This document shows positions 7,672 through 15,620 of a DNA stretch of 64,000 nt, one piece after another. A model generated the notes under the pieces. That model worked only from the letters and a program-made list of their open reading frames with translations. It was not told where the DNA came from and searched no databases. The position numbers and the translations under genes were made by a program. Position 1 is the first letter of the stretch. Each line of letters starts with the position of its first letter. Source of the DNA: Senimuribacter sp049852125 (GTDB taxonomy: Bacteria; Bacillota; Clostridia; Peptostreptococcales; Anaerovoracaceae); assembly GCF_049852125.1 (NCBI RefSeq), contig NZ_CP187532.1, positions 1,798,001-1,862,000 of the forward strand, read 5' to 3'.

Positions 7672-9637
7672 GTCTGCCCTTCCCTATTTCGATGACTCCC
7701 TCTGTTTTCAGTTCGTGCAACAGTTTGCGCGCTTTGTCGTCGCTGAGATGAATACCGCGCCTTTTCAGTTCCCACAGAATTGCAGTGCGGCCGATGCCGC
7801 AGTCCATTTCTGTATGTGTACGAATAATAGCAAGAATCAAATCTCTGATATCTGTACCTTCTGCTTTCGATCTGTGCAAAGGCACCTGCCCTTCCTGCTC
7901 CATCGTAAACCGCTGCGGTTCTCTTTCCTCTCCGATATTTTTCGGAAGTTCCCCGAGAAGCATATAGTAGTCCGCCGCATTCTTCAGTTCCCGTACGTTG
8001 CCCGGCCACTCATATGATCTTAGAGCCTGCTTTTCTGCTTCGTGCAAATTACTGTAAACCCTTCCCAGAAATCCTTCCATCAGCTTCAGAATTTCTTCCG
8101 GGCGTTCCCGCAGAGGCGGCAGTTCCACCGGAATATTGCTGAGCCGGTAATATAAATCCTCCCTGAATTCTTTCTTTTCCATGGCTTCCCGCAAGTCTTT
8201 GTTGGTCGCGGCAATAATTCGAATATCTACGTCGATTACACGGTCGCTTCCCAGACGCATGATTTGCTTTTCCTGCAGAACGCGCAGCAGCCTTGCCTGC
8301 AGATTTAAGGACATGTCTCCAATTTCATCTAGGAAAATAGTTCCCCTGCTTGCCTGCTCAAAAAGTCCCGGCTTTCCATTGACAGAAGCGCCGGTAAACG
8401 CACCCTTTTCGTAGCCGAACAGTTCACTTTCCAGCAGGGATTCCGGCAGAGCCGCGCAATTGATCGCCACAAAGGGCTGGCTGCTTCGCCAGGAATAATT
8501 ATGAATGGACTGGGCAAACATTTCTTTCCCTGTGCCGCTCTCGCCGCTGATCAGTACCGTATAATCCGACAGCGCCGCTTTCTTTGCAATTTCGATTGCC
8601 TTTTCTATGGCACGGCTGTCGCAGCAGATATCATCAAAGGTGTACTTTGCAATCAGACCGCTCTTAACGAGCTGTTTGTTCAGGGCGTTTTCCATATTTT
8701 TGATATCCTTCACGTCGTTGAACAAAAGGGAATATCCCACCACCTGGTCTACGATTTTTACGTCAATTTTCGTAATAATATAGTTGCTGCCGCGAAACTG
8801 CACCAGCTGGTTGTCAAGCTCCTCCCCACAAATCATCTCCGTCATAGTTTCATCAAAAAAGCCAGAAATATTGACACCCTCTCTATCATCAATGCCAAGG
8901 AGCACCTGTGCTTTCTCATTCACATACACCGTGCGAAGCTCCTGATCGACAATTAAAATCGCATTCTTCGTGTCCCGAATGGTTCGTTTCAGCATCTCTG
9001 TTTTCAAATGTTCCGCTACATAATGCTGATTAATGCCCTTGTTATTCTCTGCCACCATCTGGGTGTACTGCAAAAGGTTTCGCGTCACACGCTCGCTGTG
9101 CAGTCCCAGCTTATTGATAATCCTAATAAAAGTATTTACATCAATATACCGGTTTTGAATGTTAATGACCTTTTGAATAAAAGAGGGAACCTTTTCATCC
9201 GGTGTAATCGCAATAGTAATTCCCGCATACTGCGCTGGATTTTCTCCCGCAAGATACGGAATTAAATTCAGATGATTCAAACCCAGTTCGTACAGATTAT
9301 TAGCGACCTGCAAGGTGCTTTCCCTGGAATCATTGACAACCAGCACATTGGTTCCTTCCGGAATGCTGAAAACCTCCGGCAGAAACTGCCGCTGAATCGT
9401 TCTGCCCATAACGATCACCTTGTCCAGTGATGATGTGTACTCTTTCATGGCATAGACGCGGTCCTCATACAGAACCACAAACAGATCCGCCTCTACGACT
9501 TCGTCATGCCGCAGTTCTTCCAGAAAGCAGATTCTCGCTTCGATCTCATCCTCTAAAACGTATTTCAGATTTCGCAGTAGCATATCACATACCGCAAAGT
9601 TTTCTCGATTATTAAATACCAGACATACTGTCTTCAT
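7652..9637 (-). CDS. Sigma-54-dependent enhancer-binding activator with PAS domain
   Basis: A 661-aa regulator. An uncharacterised N-terminal region (about 1-200) precedes a PAS-like domain (about 225-310, DTKNAILIVDQELRTVYVN). An AAA+ sigma-54 interaction domain follows, with Walker A GESGTGKE (365-372), the sigma-54 contact loop GAFTGA (412-417) and Walker B TIFLDEIGD. The C-terminal end looks like a winged helix rather than a Fis-type helix-turn-helix. The start at 9637 is chosen for AGAAAGGAAG upstream; the frame is open 21 codons further. It is divergent from agcS, whose promoter is sigma-54-like, so it probably activates that operon in response to a small molecule sensed by the PAS or N-terminal domain. 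Confidence 0.9.
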   Translation of the reverse strand: MKTVCLVFNNRENFAVCDMLLRNLKYVLEDEIEARICFLEELRHDEVVEADLFVVLYEDRVYAMKEYTSSLDKVIVMGRTIQRQFLPEVFSIPEGTNVLVVNDSRESTLQVANNLYELGLNHLNLIPYLAGENPAQYAGITIAITPDEKVPSFIQKVINIQNRYIDVNTFIRIINKLGLHSERVTRNLLQYTQMVAENNKGINQHYVAEHLKTEMLKRTIRDTKNAILIVDQELRTVYVNEKAQVLLGIDDREGVNISGFFDETMTEMICGEELDNQLVQFRGSNYIITKIDVKIVDQVVGYSLLFNDVKDIKNMENALNKQLVKSGLIAKYTFDDICCDSRAIEKAIEIAKKAALSDYTVLISGESGTGKEMFAQSIHNYSWRSSQPFVAINCAALPESLLESELFGYEKGAFTGASVNGKPGLFEQASRGTIFLDEIGDMSLNLQARLLRVLQEKQIMRLGSDRVIDVDIRIIAATNKDLREAMEKKEFREDLYYRLSNIPVELPPLRERPEEILKLMEGFLGRVYSNLHEAEKQALRSYEWPGNVRELKNAADYYMLLGELPKNIGEEREPQRFTMEQEGQVPLHRSKAEGTDIRDLILAIIRTHTEMDCGIGRTAILWELKRRGIHLSDDKARKLLHELKTEGVIEIGKGRRGCRAI

Positions 9638-9669
9638 GGAGTCTTCCTTTCTGTCATTCTCACGGAAAT

Positions 9670-9690
9670 TTATAGGATAATTATAGGATA
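9670..9690. promoter_or_regulatory. Tandem TTATAGGAT direct repeat, candidate activator site
   Basis: TTATAGGATAA (9670-9680) is immediately followed by TTATAGGATA (9681-9690), a near-perfect 11-bp tandem repeat about 60-80 bp upstream of the -24 element. Direct or inverted repeats at that position are typical binding sites for sigma-54 activators, so this is a reasonable upstream activating site. Binding is inferred. Confidence 0.4.
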
Positions 9691-9748
9691 TTCGTCTCAT
9701 TCTTGCAATCCCTTTTTCCTTTTATCATCAAATTCCTACTGTTTTTTG

Positions 9749-9764
9749 TTGGCATACTTCTTGC
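9749..9764 (+). promoter_or_regulatory. Sigma-54 (-24/-12) promoter of agcS operon
   Basis: TTGGCATACTTCTTGC matches the RpoN consensus TGGCAC-N5-TTGCA, with the invariant GG and GC dinucleotides 12 bp apart. It lies about 70 bp upstream of the agcS start and next to a divergent sigma-54 activator gene, which makes the assignment strong. Confidence 0.82.
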
Positions 9765-9773
9765 TTTATCATA

Positions 9774-9787
9774 AATTGCGCGCAATT
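9774..9787. promoter_or_regulatory. Perfect palindrome AATTGCGCGCAATT in the agcS leader
   Basis: A 14-bp perfect palindrome lies 10 bp after the -12 element, at or just after the predicted transcription start. It could be a repressor site or chance. No role can be shown from sequence. Confidence 0.3.
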
Positions 9788-9834
9788 AAATGATAATAAA
9801 TTAAGAAAAGAAAGGTAAAAATAAGGTAAAAACT

Positions 9835-11292
9835 ATGTTTGCACTCTTTGAACAGTTTACAAATTTTCTCTATGGGTTACCGCTTCTGATCGTCATTCTG
9901 GTCACGGGCATTTATCTGACCCTTCGCACCGGCTTCTTCCAGTTCCGGCATTTTGGACATATTGTAACCAGCCTCTTCAAAAAAGACCGTCGCAACGGCG
10001 GCGCAGACGACAAGAAAAAACTAACGCCGTTTCAGGCAATTTCCATCGCTATCGGCGGTACAGTGGGCGTCAGCAATATGAGTGGTGTTGCAACTGCTAT
10101 CGCAACAGGCGGTCCCGGCGCACTGTTCTGGTTATGGGTTGCTGCGCTTCTGGGCATGATCATCAAAATGGCAGAAGTTACCCTGGCTGTTTATTACAGA
10201 GAATCTACTCCTGACGGCGGATTCCACGGCGGTCCTACCTACTACATGGAAAAAGGTCTGGGCAAAGAAAAAGGCTTTAAATTCTGGAAAATTTTTGCTG
10301 TGATCTTCGGCGGCTGCATCTTTATGACATGGTTCATCACATTACAGAACTATACGGTATCCGAGGCAGTCGGCAATACATTCAATCTGCCGCTGATCGT
10401 ACCATCTGTAATCTACGTCCTCGGTATTTACGTCGTTATCATCGGCGGAATCAAAAAGGTCGGCGTTGTAGCCTCCTATCTGACACCGATCATGTGCAGT
10501 TTCTATATCATTGCCAGCATCATCATTCTATTGGTCAATGCAAGTGAGCTGCCACATACCTTTGCAATGATTTTCAAGGGCGCATTTACAGAGCAGGCCG
10601 CCTCCGGCGGATTCCTTGGCGCTACAGTCGCTTATGCCATGAGATTGGGATTTGCCCGCAGCGTCTACAGCAACGAAGCCGGCTGGGGTACTTCTCCGAT
10701 GGTACATGCGACTGCCAACACAGATCATCCAGTAAAACAAGGACTGCTCGGCGCTTTCGAGGTTTTCATGGATACCATCGTTGTCTGCTCGCTAACAGGA
10801 CTCGTCGTTATCGTAACTGGTTTCTGGGACAGCGGTCTGCAGGGTGCAACCTTGACGCTGACAGCTTTTGAATCCTCCGTTGGTTCCTTCGCAAGAATCA
10901 TGATCGCTATCAGCATCTTCCTCTTCGGCATGACCACCTCCACCGGCTGGTTCACTTACTATCAGGTCATCCTGGATCATGCCTTAAAAGGAAAAGAAAA
11001 AGTAAAGAATATTGCCTCCAAAATCTTTTTAATCGGCACGCCGCTGTGGGGATTCATTGTAACAGTATTGACCGTATACGGAAACGGTACGCCTGCACAG
11101 CTTTGGGTCATCGCGGATTTCACAACTGTATTCCCAACCTTCTTCAACGTGGCAACCCTGTTCCTGCTCAGCGGCACATTCTTCAAGCTTCTGAAGGACT
11201 ACCGGGCGCGTTATCTAGGCGAAGGAAAAATCGACCCGAATATGCACCTGTTCTATGAGGATAAAGAAAAAGCACAAAAAAAGGACGCATAA
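9835..11292 (+). CDS. AGCS-family alanine/glycine:cation symporter
   Basis: A 485-aa polytopic membrane protein. It has the AGCS signatures FRHFGHIVTSLFKK, QAISIAIGGTVGVSNMSGVA and the later motif FARSVYSNEAGWGTSP, and about 11 hydrophobic segments. Family members import Ala, Gly or related small amino acids with Na+ or H+. It is the first gene behind a sigma-54 promoter and overlaps functionally with the following amidohydrolase (2-nt gap), suggesting uptake and hydrolysis of an amide or N-acyl amino compound. The substrate cannot be told from sequence. The site before the ATG is a weak AAGGTAAA. Confidence 0.92.
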   Translation: MFALFEQFTNFLYGLPLLIVILVTGIYLTLRTGFFQFRHFGHIVTSLFKKDRRNGGADDKKKLTPFQAISIAIGGTVGVSNMSGVATAIATGGPGALFWLWVAALLGMIIKMAEVTLAVYYRESTPDGGFHGGPTYYMEKGLGKEKGFKFWKIFAVIFGGCIFMTWFITLQNYTVSEAVGNTFNLPLIVPSVIYVLGIYVVIIGGIKKVGVVASYLTPIMCSFYIIASIIILLVNASELPHTFAMIFKGAFTEQAASGGFLGATVAYAMRLGFARSVYSNEAGWGTSPMVHATANTDHPVKQGLLGAFEVFMDTIVVCSLTGLVVIVTGFWDSGLQGATLTLTAFESSVGSFARIMIAISIFLFGMTTSTGWFTYYQVILDHALKGKEKVKNIASKIFLIGTPLWGFIVTVLTVYGNGTPAQLWVIADFTTVFPTFFNVATLFLLSGTFFKLLKDYRARYLGEGKIDPNMHLFYEDKEKAQKKDA

Positions 11293-11294
11293 AC

Positions 11295-12893
11295 ATGGAT
11301 ACACTATTTTACAACGGAATCATCAGCACATTGGATGCAAAAGACACCATAGCAGAAGCCGTCGGAATCACCGATGGACGGATTACCTTTGTGGGTTCAA
11401 ACGATAAAGCTGCCACACTTTCCTGTAAAGAACGCATTGACCTTGCAGGAAATATGATGCTGCCCGGCTTCGTAGACAGCCATCTGCACATGCTCCACTA
11501 CGCTTTCGTGGAAAAATCTGTAAAGCTTTTCGATTGCCGCAGTGTGCAGGATATGCTGAACGCTGCCGCAGAAAAGCTTTCCCAAAGAAAGGAACAGCCG
11601 CTGTCATGGCTGTTCTGCCGAGGTTGGAACGAGGAGCTTTTTGATGTGCCCCTTTACCCGGATAAAAGCCAGCTGGACGCTCTAGCAGACGACATTCCCA
11701 TTATCATGGTCAGAGTCTGCGGCCACACTGCAGTGTGCAACTCCTGCGGCCTTGCAAAGCTGAAACAGATCAAAGAATACCCCGACATCTGCCGCGATGT
11801 GGATGAGGAACACGGGATTCTAAAAGAAAACGCGGTTCAGTTTTTCTATTCTGTTCTGGACGCGCCTACGCAGACAGAAGTGGAAGAATACATCAAATTC
11901 GGCATCCAAAAGCTGAACGAAAAAGGCGTCACCGGCATTCAGTCCGATGATCTGGCTTCTCTGCCGGGTAAAAACTGGCGCCGCATTATGTCCGCATTCA
12001 AAGCGCTGGACAACCGTGGTGAAATGCAACTTCGTATCTATGAACAATGCCTTTTTGAACGCTTTGAAGATTTGAAAGTTTTTCTGGAAGAAGGCCACCG
12101 AACCGGTCAGTGCGGCAAGCATTTTACAATCGGTCCGGTCAAGCTGCTGCAAGACGGCTCTTTAGGCGCAAGAACTGCCGCTCTGTCACATCCGTACAAA
12201 GGTGAGCCTGATAACACCGGACTGCTCATCTACGAGCAGGAAGAACTAAATGAAATCGTCGCTTACTGCGATAAGCATCAGATGCAGATCGCGGTACACT
12301 GTATCGGAGACAGAGCCATGGATATGGTCATCAAAGCCATGGCTGCCTCCCCTTACCGAAAAGACAATCCAAAGGATCGCCACGGCATCGTTCACGCACA
12401 GATTACCAGTCAGAAGGTGCTTGATGATATGAAAGAAAACCATGTCATTGCTTATATTCAGCCTGTATTTATTGATCTGGATATGCATATCGTAGAGCCG
12501 CGCGTTGGCAAAAATCGCATGGACAAAGTTTATGCCTGGAAATCTATGCTGGACATGGGCATCCCCGTCTCTGGCGGTTCTGATGCGCCTGTGGTCAGCT
12601 TTGATGTATTGGAAAACATCTACTTTGCCGTAACACGAAAGGATATTCATGGCAATCCGTCGGAAGGCTGGCTGCCTGCGGAAAAACTTACCGTAAAAGA
12701 AGCAGTCAGATTGTTCACCAAAGACGCCGCCTACGCGTCCTATTCGGAGGATGTAAACGGCACCATCGAACTGGGCAAACACGCCGACCTGGTTGTGCTT
12801 TCTCAGAATCTGTATGAAATTGAACCTGACGCCATCAAGGATGTACAGGTAGAAATGACCATATTAGATGGAAAAGTCATTTACAAAAAATAA
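11295..12893 (+). CDS. YtcJ-like metal-dependent amidohydrolase
   Basis: A 532-aa amidohydrolase of the YtcJ/N-substituted formamide deformylase group. Metal-ligand motifs are visible: the HxH of VDSHLHML near residue 58, AVHCIGDRAMD, HGIVHAQIT and the late Asp in SGGSDAPV. A C-terminal ADLVVL segment completes the composite beta-sandwich. These enzymes cleave amide or related C-N bonds of small molecules in the cytosol. The ATG follows the agcS stop by 2 nt, with AAAGGA inside the agcS end, so they are coupled. Together with agcS and the sigma-54 activator it forms an inducible catabolic module of unknown substrate. Confidence 0.85.
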   Translation: MDTLFYNGIISTLDAKDTIAEAVGITDGRITFVGSNDKAATLSCKERIDLAGNMMLPGFVDSHLHMLHYAFVEKSVKLFDCRSVQDMLNAAAEKLSQRKEQPLSWLFCRGWNEELFDVPLYPDKSQLDALADDIPIIMVRVCGHTAVCNSCGLAKLKQIKEYPDICRDVDEEHGILKENAVQFFYSVLDAPTQTEVEEYIKFGIQKLNEKGVTGIQSDDLASLPGKNWRRIMSAFKALDNRGEMQLRIYEQCLFERFEDLKVFLEEGHRTGQCGKHFTIGPVKLLQDGSLGARTAALSHPYKGEPDNTGLLIYEQEELNEIVAYCDKHQMQIAVHCIGDRAMDMVIKAMAASPYRKDNPKDRHGIVHAQITSQKVLDDMKENHVIAYIQPVFIDLDMHIVEPRVGKNRMDKVYAWKSMLDMGIPVSGGSDAPVVSFDVLENIYFAVTRKDIHGNPSEGWLPAEKLTVKEAVRLFTKDAAYASYSEDVNGTIELGKHADLVVLSQNLYEIEPDAIKDVQVEMTILDGKVIYKK

Positions 12894-12902
12894 AGTGATG
12901 AA

Positions 12903-12936
12903 AAAAGACCTCATACCGAAAAATATGGGGTCTTTT
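12903..12936 (+). terminator. Terminator after the amidohydrolase gene
   Basis: AAAAGACC and CATA on the left pair with TATG and GGTCTTTT on the right around a short loop, ending in TTTT. It closes the agcS-amidohydrolase operon and may act in both directions, since an XRE gene ends just downstream on the other strand. Confidence 0.75.
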
Positions 12937-12960
12937 GCTCTGTACTGCAGCCAAAACCGT

Positions 12961-13470
12961 TCATTCTTTTTTCCTTGTCAAGATAGCCCCGGCAATCACG
13001 CCAATCAGGAGGATCGGCGCACATCTGACAAACAGCCACTCAAAGGAGTGAAAAACTACGCCGAAAACAGCAGTTTCAGGATCGTCATAGTTCCACCCCA
13101 GGTAAGGGCTGTTCCATTTGATTAAGACCGCATAAATAATTACAGTGATTACGCCCAGTGAGATGAAAAGGCAGTGCAGAATCCTTCTCCTCGCTTCTTT
13201 TCTTTGTGCGAACTGCATGTTTATCATCTCCAGTTTTGCAGAAATTGCTTTTAAGTCTTCTGCTTCCGGCAAATCCACAGCTTCCCCAAGCAGAGTGCTT
13301 ACCGATGTTTCAAGGGCTTCCGATATGGAAATCAGCATGTCGGAATCAGGCACTGACAATCCCTGCTCCCATTTTGAAATGGTCTGCCGCACCACATGCA
13401 GCTTGATCGCAAGATCTACCTGGGAAAGTCCTTTTGATTTTCTGATAGCTTTTATATTTTCGTTCAGCAT
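12961..13470 (-). CDS. XRE-family membrane-anchored regulator
   Basis: A 169-aa protein with an N-terminal Cro/CI helix-turn-helix (about 5-60: IKAIRKSKGLSQVDLAIKL, VVRQTISKWEQG). A charged linker follows, then two hydrophobic segments at about 100-120 and 140-162, so it is likely tethered to the membrane. This layout is common in Clostridia and the inducers are mostly unknown. A near-perfect inverted repeat lies about 20 bp upstream of the start and probably mediates autoregulation. No target operon is adjacent in the same direction. Confidence 0.85.
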   Translation of the reverse strand: MLNENIKAIRKSKGLSQVDLAIKLHVVRQTISKWEQGLSVPDSDMLISISEALETSVSTLLGEAVDLPEAEDLKAISAKLEMINMQFAQRKEARRRILHCLFISLGVITVIIYAVLIKWNSPYLGWNYDDPETAVFGVVFHSFEWLFVRCAPILLIGVIAGAILTRKKE

Positions 13471-13491
13471 TTGTCATAACCACCTTTCTTT

Positions 13492-13509
13492 CAATTGTTA
13501 TCACAATTG
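13492..13509. promoter_or_regulatory. Inverted-repeat operator upstream of the XRE gene
   Basis: CAATTGTTATCACAATTG is an 18-bp palindrome with one mismatched base pair per arm, just upstream of the XRE start codon. Its placement suggests a self-binding operator for that regulator. It also lies near the decayed DUF3990 cassette. Confidence 0.55.
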
Positions 13510-13659
13510 TAACAAGAAGTGCCCGCTATCGCAAGCAACATAAATTAACATGCGGGGCGAAACCATTCCTATTGAAGATTCCAAAGGGTGAAAGCAGCAA
13601 ATTTATAAAATATCACACAAAGCGATTGGTAATTTCGTAAAGGGTGTGGTAAAATATAA

Positions 13660-13898
13660 ATAATTTTATATTATGGAAGTACTGACCTTGTAGATAAACC
13701 CGAAATCAGAAAACGAGAAGTGTTTTTAGATTTCGGAGCAGGATTTATCAGTCTATTCGACTTTTTGAAACAGGTGCCTATGACGCAGAATATACTGTTA
13801 AAAAGCTCAAGACCGAAGTTTTACACGATCAATGGACTTTACATACAGACCAGGCATTGTCTTACTTGAAGTTTATTGAATGGAAAGAGATAAAATAA
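13660..13898 (+). pseudogene. DUF3990 gene remnant (internal deletion and frame change)
   Basis: Two pieces of a DUF3990-like protein are readable in different frames. From 13660 the frame gives IILYYGSTDLVDKPEIRK and then LDFGAGF, the hallmark DUF3990 N-terminus, starting with ATA where ATG would be expected. From about 13746 another frame gives RLFETGAYDAEYTVKKLK through HTDQALSYLKFIEW, resembling the DUF3990 C-terminus, ending in TAA at 13896. Most of the middle is missing, so the gene is dead. DUF3990 proteins have been suggested to have an ADP-ribosyltransferase-like fold. The two small genes downstream are its usual partners. Confidence 0.7.
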
Positions 13899-13909
13899 GG
13901 AGGCACATC

Positions 13910-14146
13910 ATGAAGCAGGAACAGTTCACTGCAATCATGCCTTATATCAGTGCGGATTTAGTCTCTATGATTGCAGAAAAGCAACGCATCGCAAGCGCAG
14001 ATGCTATCACGAAATTATATGCGTCTAAACTTTACGAAACCCTTGAAAATGAAGCAACAAAAGTGTGGCAGTACAGTACCGAAATGCTCTATTCCTTATT
14101 TGAGCAGGAAGAAAAAACGGGAAGTATTCAGTTCCCTGATGTATAA
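13910..14146 (+). CDS. Small protein of a DUF3990/DUF3791 cassette
   Basis: A 78-aa, mostly helical protein with no signature I can name. The start at 13910 (MKQEQF) is preceded by AAGGAGG at 7 nt. It follows the DUF3990 remnant by 11 nt and precedes a DUF3791 gene by 12 nt, the usual order of these small cassettes. It has no signal peptide or membrane segment. A partner or antitoxin role is conjecture from context. Confidence 0.6.
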   Translation: MKQEQFTAIMPYISADLVSMIAEKQRIASADAITKLYASKLYETLENEATKVWQYSTEMLYSLFEQEEKTGSIQFPDV

Positions 14147-14158
14147 GGAGTAATTCTT

Positions 14159-14374
14159 ATGAGTAAAGAAATGAAGTTTACGGCTCTTTGCCTTGAAAGC
14201 TATAAATTGCACCGAGGTTTGTCTGGTAAAGAGGTCGCCAGACTTTTCAGCGACTATGGTGTGTTTGATTATATTTATGAGTTCTACGATGTACTCCACA
14301 CCACGGGATATGACTATATCAACAACGATATCGATCTTTATCTAAAATCCCGCGGCGCGGTAATTTCAGTATGA
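14159..14374 (+). CDS. DUF3791 family small protein
   Basis: A 71-aa protein with the DUF3791 pattern: a leading helix, LCLESYKLHRGLSGKEVARL, then FDYIYEFYDVLHTTGYDYI near the C-terminus. DUF3791 genes are found beside DUF3990 genes in many Clostridia, and the pair is suspected to be toxin-antitoxin-like, though not established. TAAGGAG is 8 nt upstream. The DUF3990 gene next to it is broken, so this may be a surviving partner. Confidence 0.75.
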   Translation: MSKEMKFTALCLESYKLHRGLSGKEVARLFSDYGVFDYIYEFYDVLHTTGYDYINNDIDLYLKSRGAVISV

Positions 14375-14462
14375 TTTTAAATTGCAAATCAAGAAACCTA
14401 TTGAAAGAATCGAATAGGAACTGACAGGCAGTCCCTACTGATTTATCTTATGTAATCTACGA

Positions 14463-15620
14463 CTATAAAGCTTTTTTATAAATTTCCAGCACGTCGGCAG
14501 CGGTCAGCGGCACATAGGTATCGGTCAGATCTTTCTCCACTCGCTGTGCCATTTCATCAAGCTTTTCCTCGCCGATGCCTACCTCCCGCAGCGTCTTCGG
14601 AAGCCCCATAGCATCAAAGAAGGCACGGGTCTTCTCAATGGAAAGTCTCGCGATTTCTTCTGTCTCTTTATGCGGACTGATGCCCCACACATTGCGTCCG
14701 TACTCCGCAAATTTTTCCATCGTTTCATCCGAAAGAACTTTTTCCATCCAGATCGGCGTCAGAATGGCAAGTCCCTCGCCGTGGGTAATGTCGTAATACG
14801 CCGCCAAAATATGCTGCAGCGGATGCACGCTCCACGGCACATCGCTTCCGTAAGAAAGCAAACCGTTGATCGCAAGGCTTCCCGCCCACATCAGATTGGC
14901 TCTGGCCTCGTAATTCTCCGGTTCTTCCAAGGCAATCGGTCCGTACTGGATGCAGGTCTTTAATACCGCTTCACAAAGTCTCGCCTGCAGAAATGCATCC
15001 TTTTCCTTTGTAAAGTACACTTCCAGCACATGGCTCATAATATCCGCCCTCCCGGAAGCAGTCTGCCGCCTGGAAACACTGTACGTATAGGTCGGATCCA
15101 AAATCGAAAAAGCAGGATTCTAAAGTTCACTTGCCGCATCCAGTTTTTCGTTGGTTTCAAAATTGGTGATGACCGCGTATCCTTCCATTTCCGAGCCAGT
15201 CGCCGCGATGGTAAGCACTGCTGTAATCGGCAGAGCCTCTTTCATCTTGGTTCCATCCAGCACCAGATCCCACGCAGGTCCGTCGTATTTCGCCGCAGCA
15301 GCCACTACTTTGGCGCAGTCGATGGCGCTGCCGCCGCCTACGGCAAGGACCGCATCGATGTTGTTTTTCCGGCAAATGTCCGCGCCTCTTTCCACGGTTT
15401 CCACTCTCGGATTCGGTTCCACACCGGAAAGCTCAAAATATTCGATTCCGGTTTCGCCTAAGATCTTTGTCACTCGATTGAAAATGCCGTTCTTTTTAAT
15501 GCTTCCGCCGCCATATACCAGCAACACCCGCTTTCCGAATTGGGCAATATTAGAAAGCTTTTCAATCTACCCTTTGCCGAAATATATTTTGGTCGGAATG
15601 GAATAATCAAAGTTCTGCAA
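14463..15620 (-). pseudogene. Iron-containing alcohol dehydrogenase with two in-frame amber codons
   Basis: The continuous minus-strand frame encodes a complete 385-codon YqhD/butanol-dehydrogenase-like enzyme, but with TAG at codon 18 (15567-15569) and codon 167 (15120-15122). The flanking residues stay homologous through both stops (PTKIYFGKG*IEKL and AASEL*NPAFSILDP). The NAD(P) motif GGGS and the metal ligands (D and H in RADIMSH, H in HPLQHILAAYYD, H in THGEG) are intact. A TTG at 15620, overlapping the upstream stop codon, is the likely old start. Both changes fit single C-to-T mutations of CAG. TAG ends ribE and ribBA here, so readthrough is unlikely. Confidence 0.85.

Noticed and set aside
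15120..15569. The two TAG codons as pyrrolysine or reassigned codons
   Set aside because: TAG clearly ends ribE and ribBA in the same window, both sites look like lost Gln codons, and the gene is not a methylamine methyltransferase.
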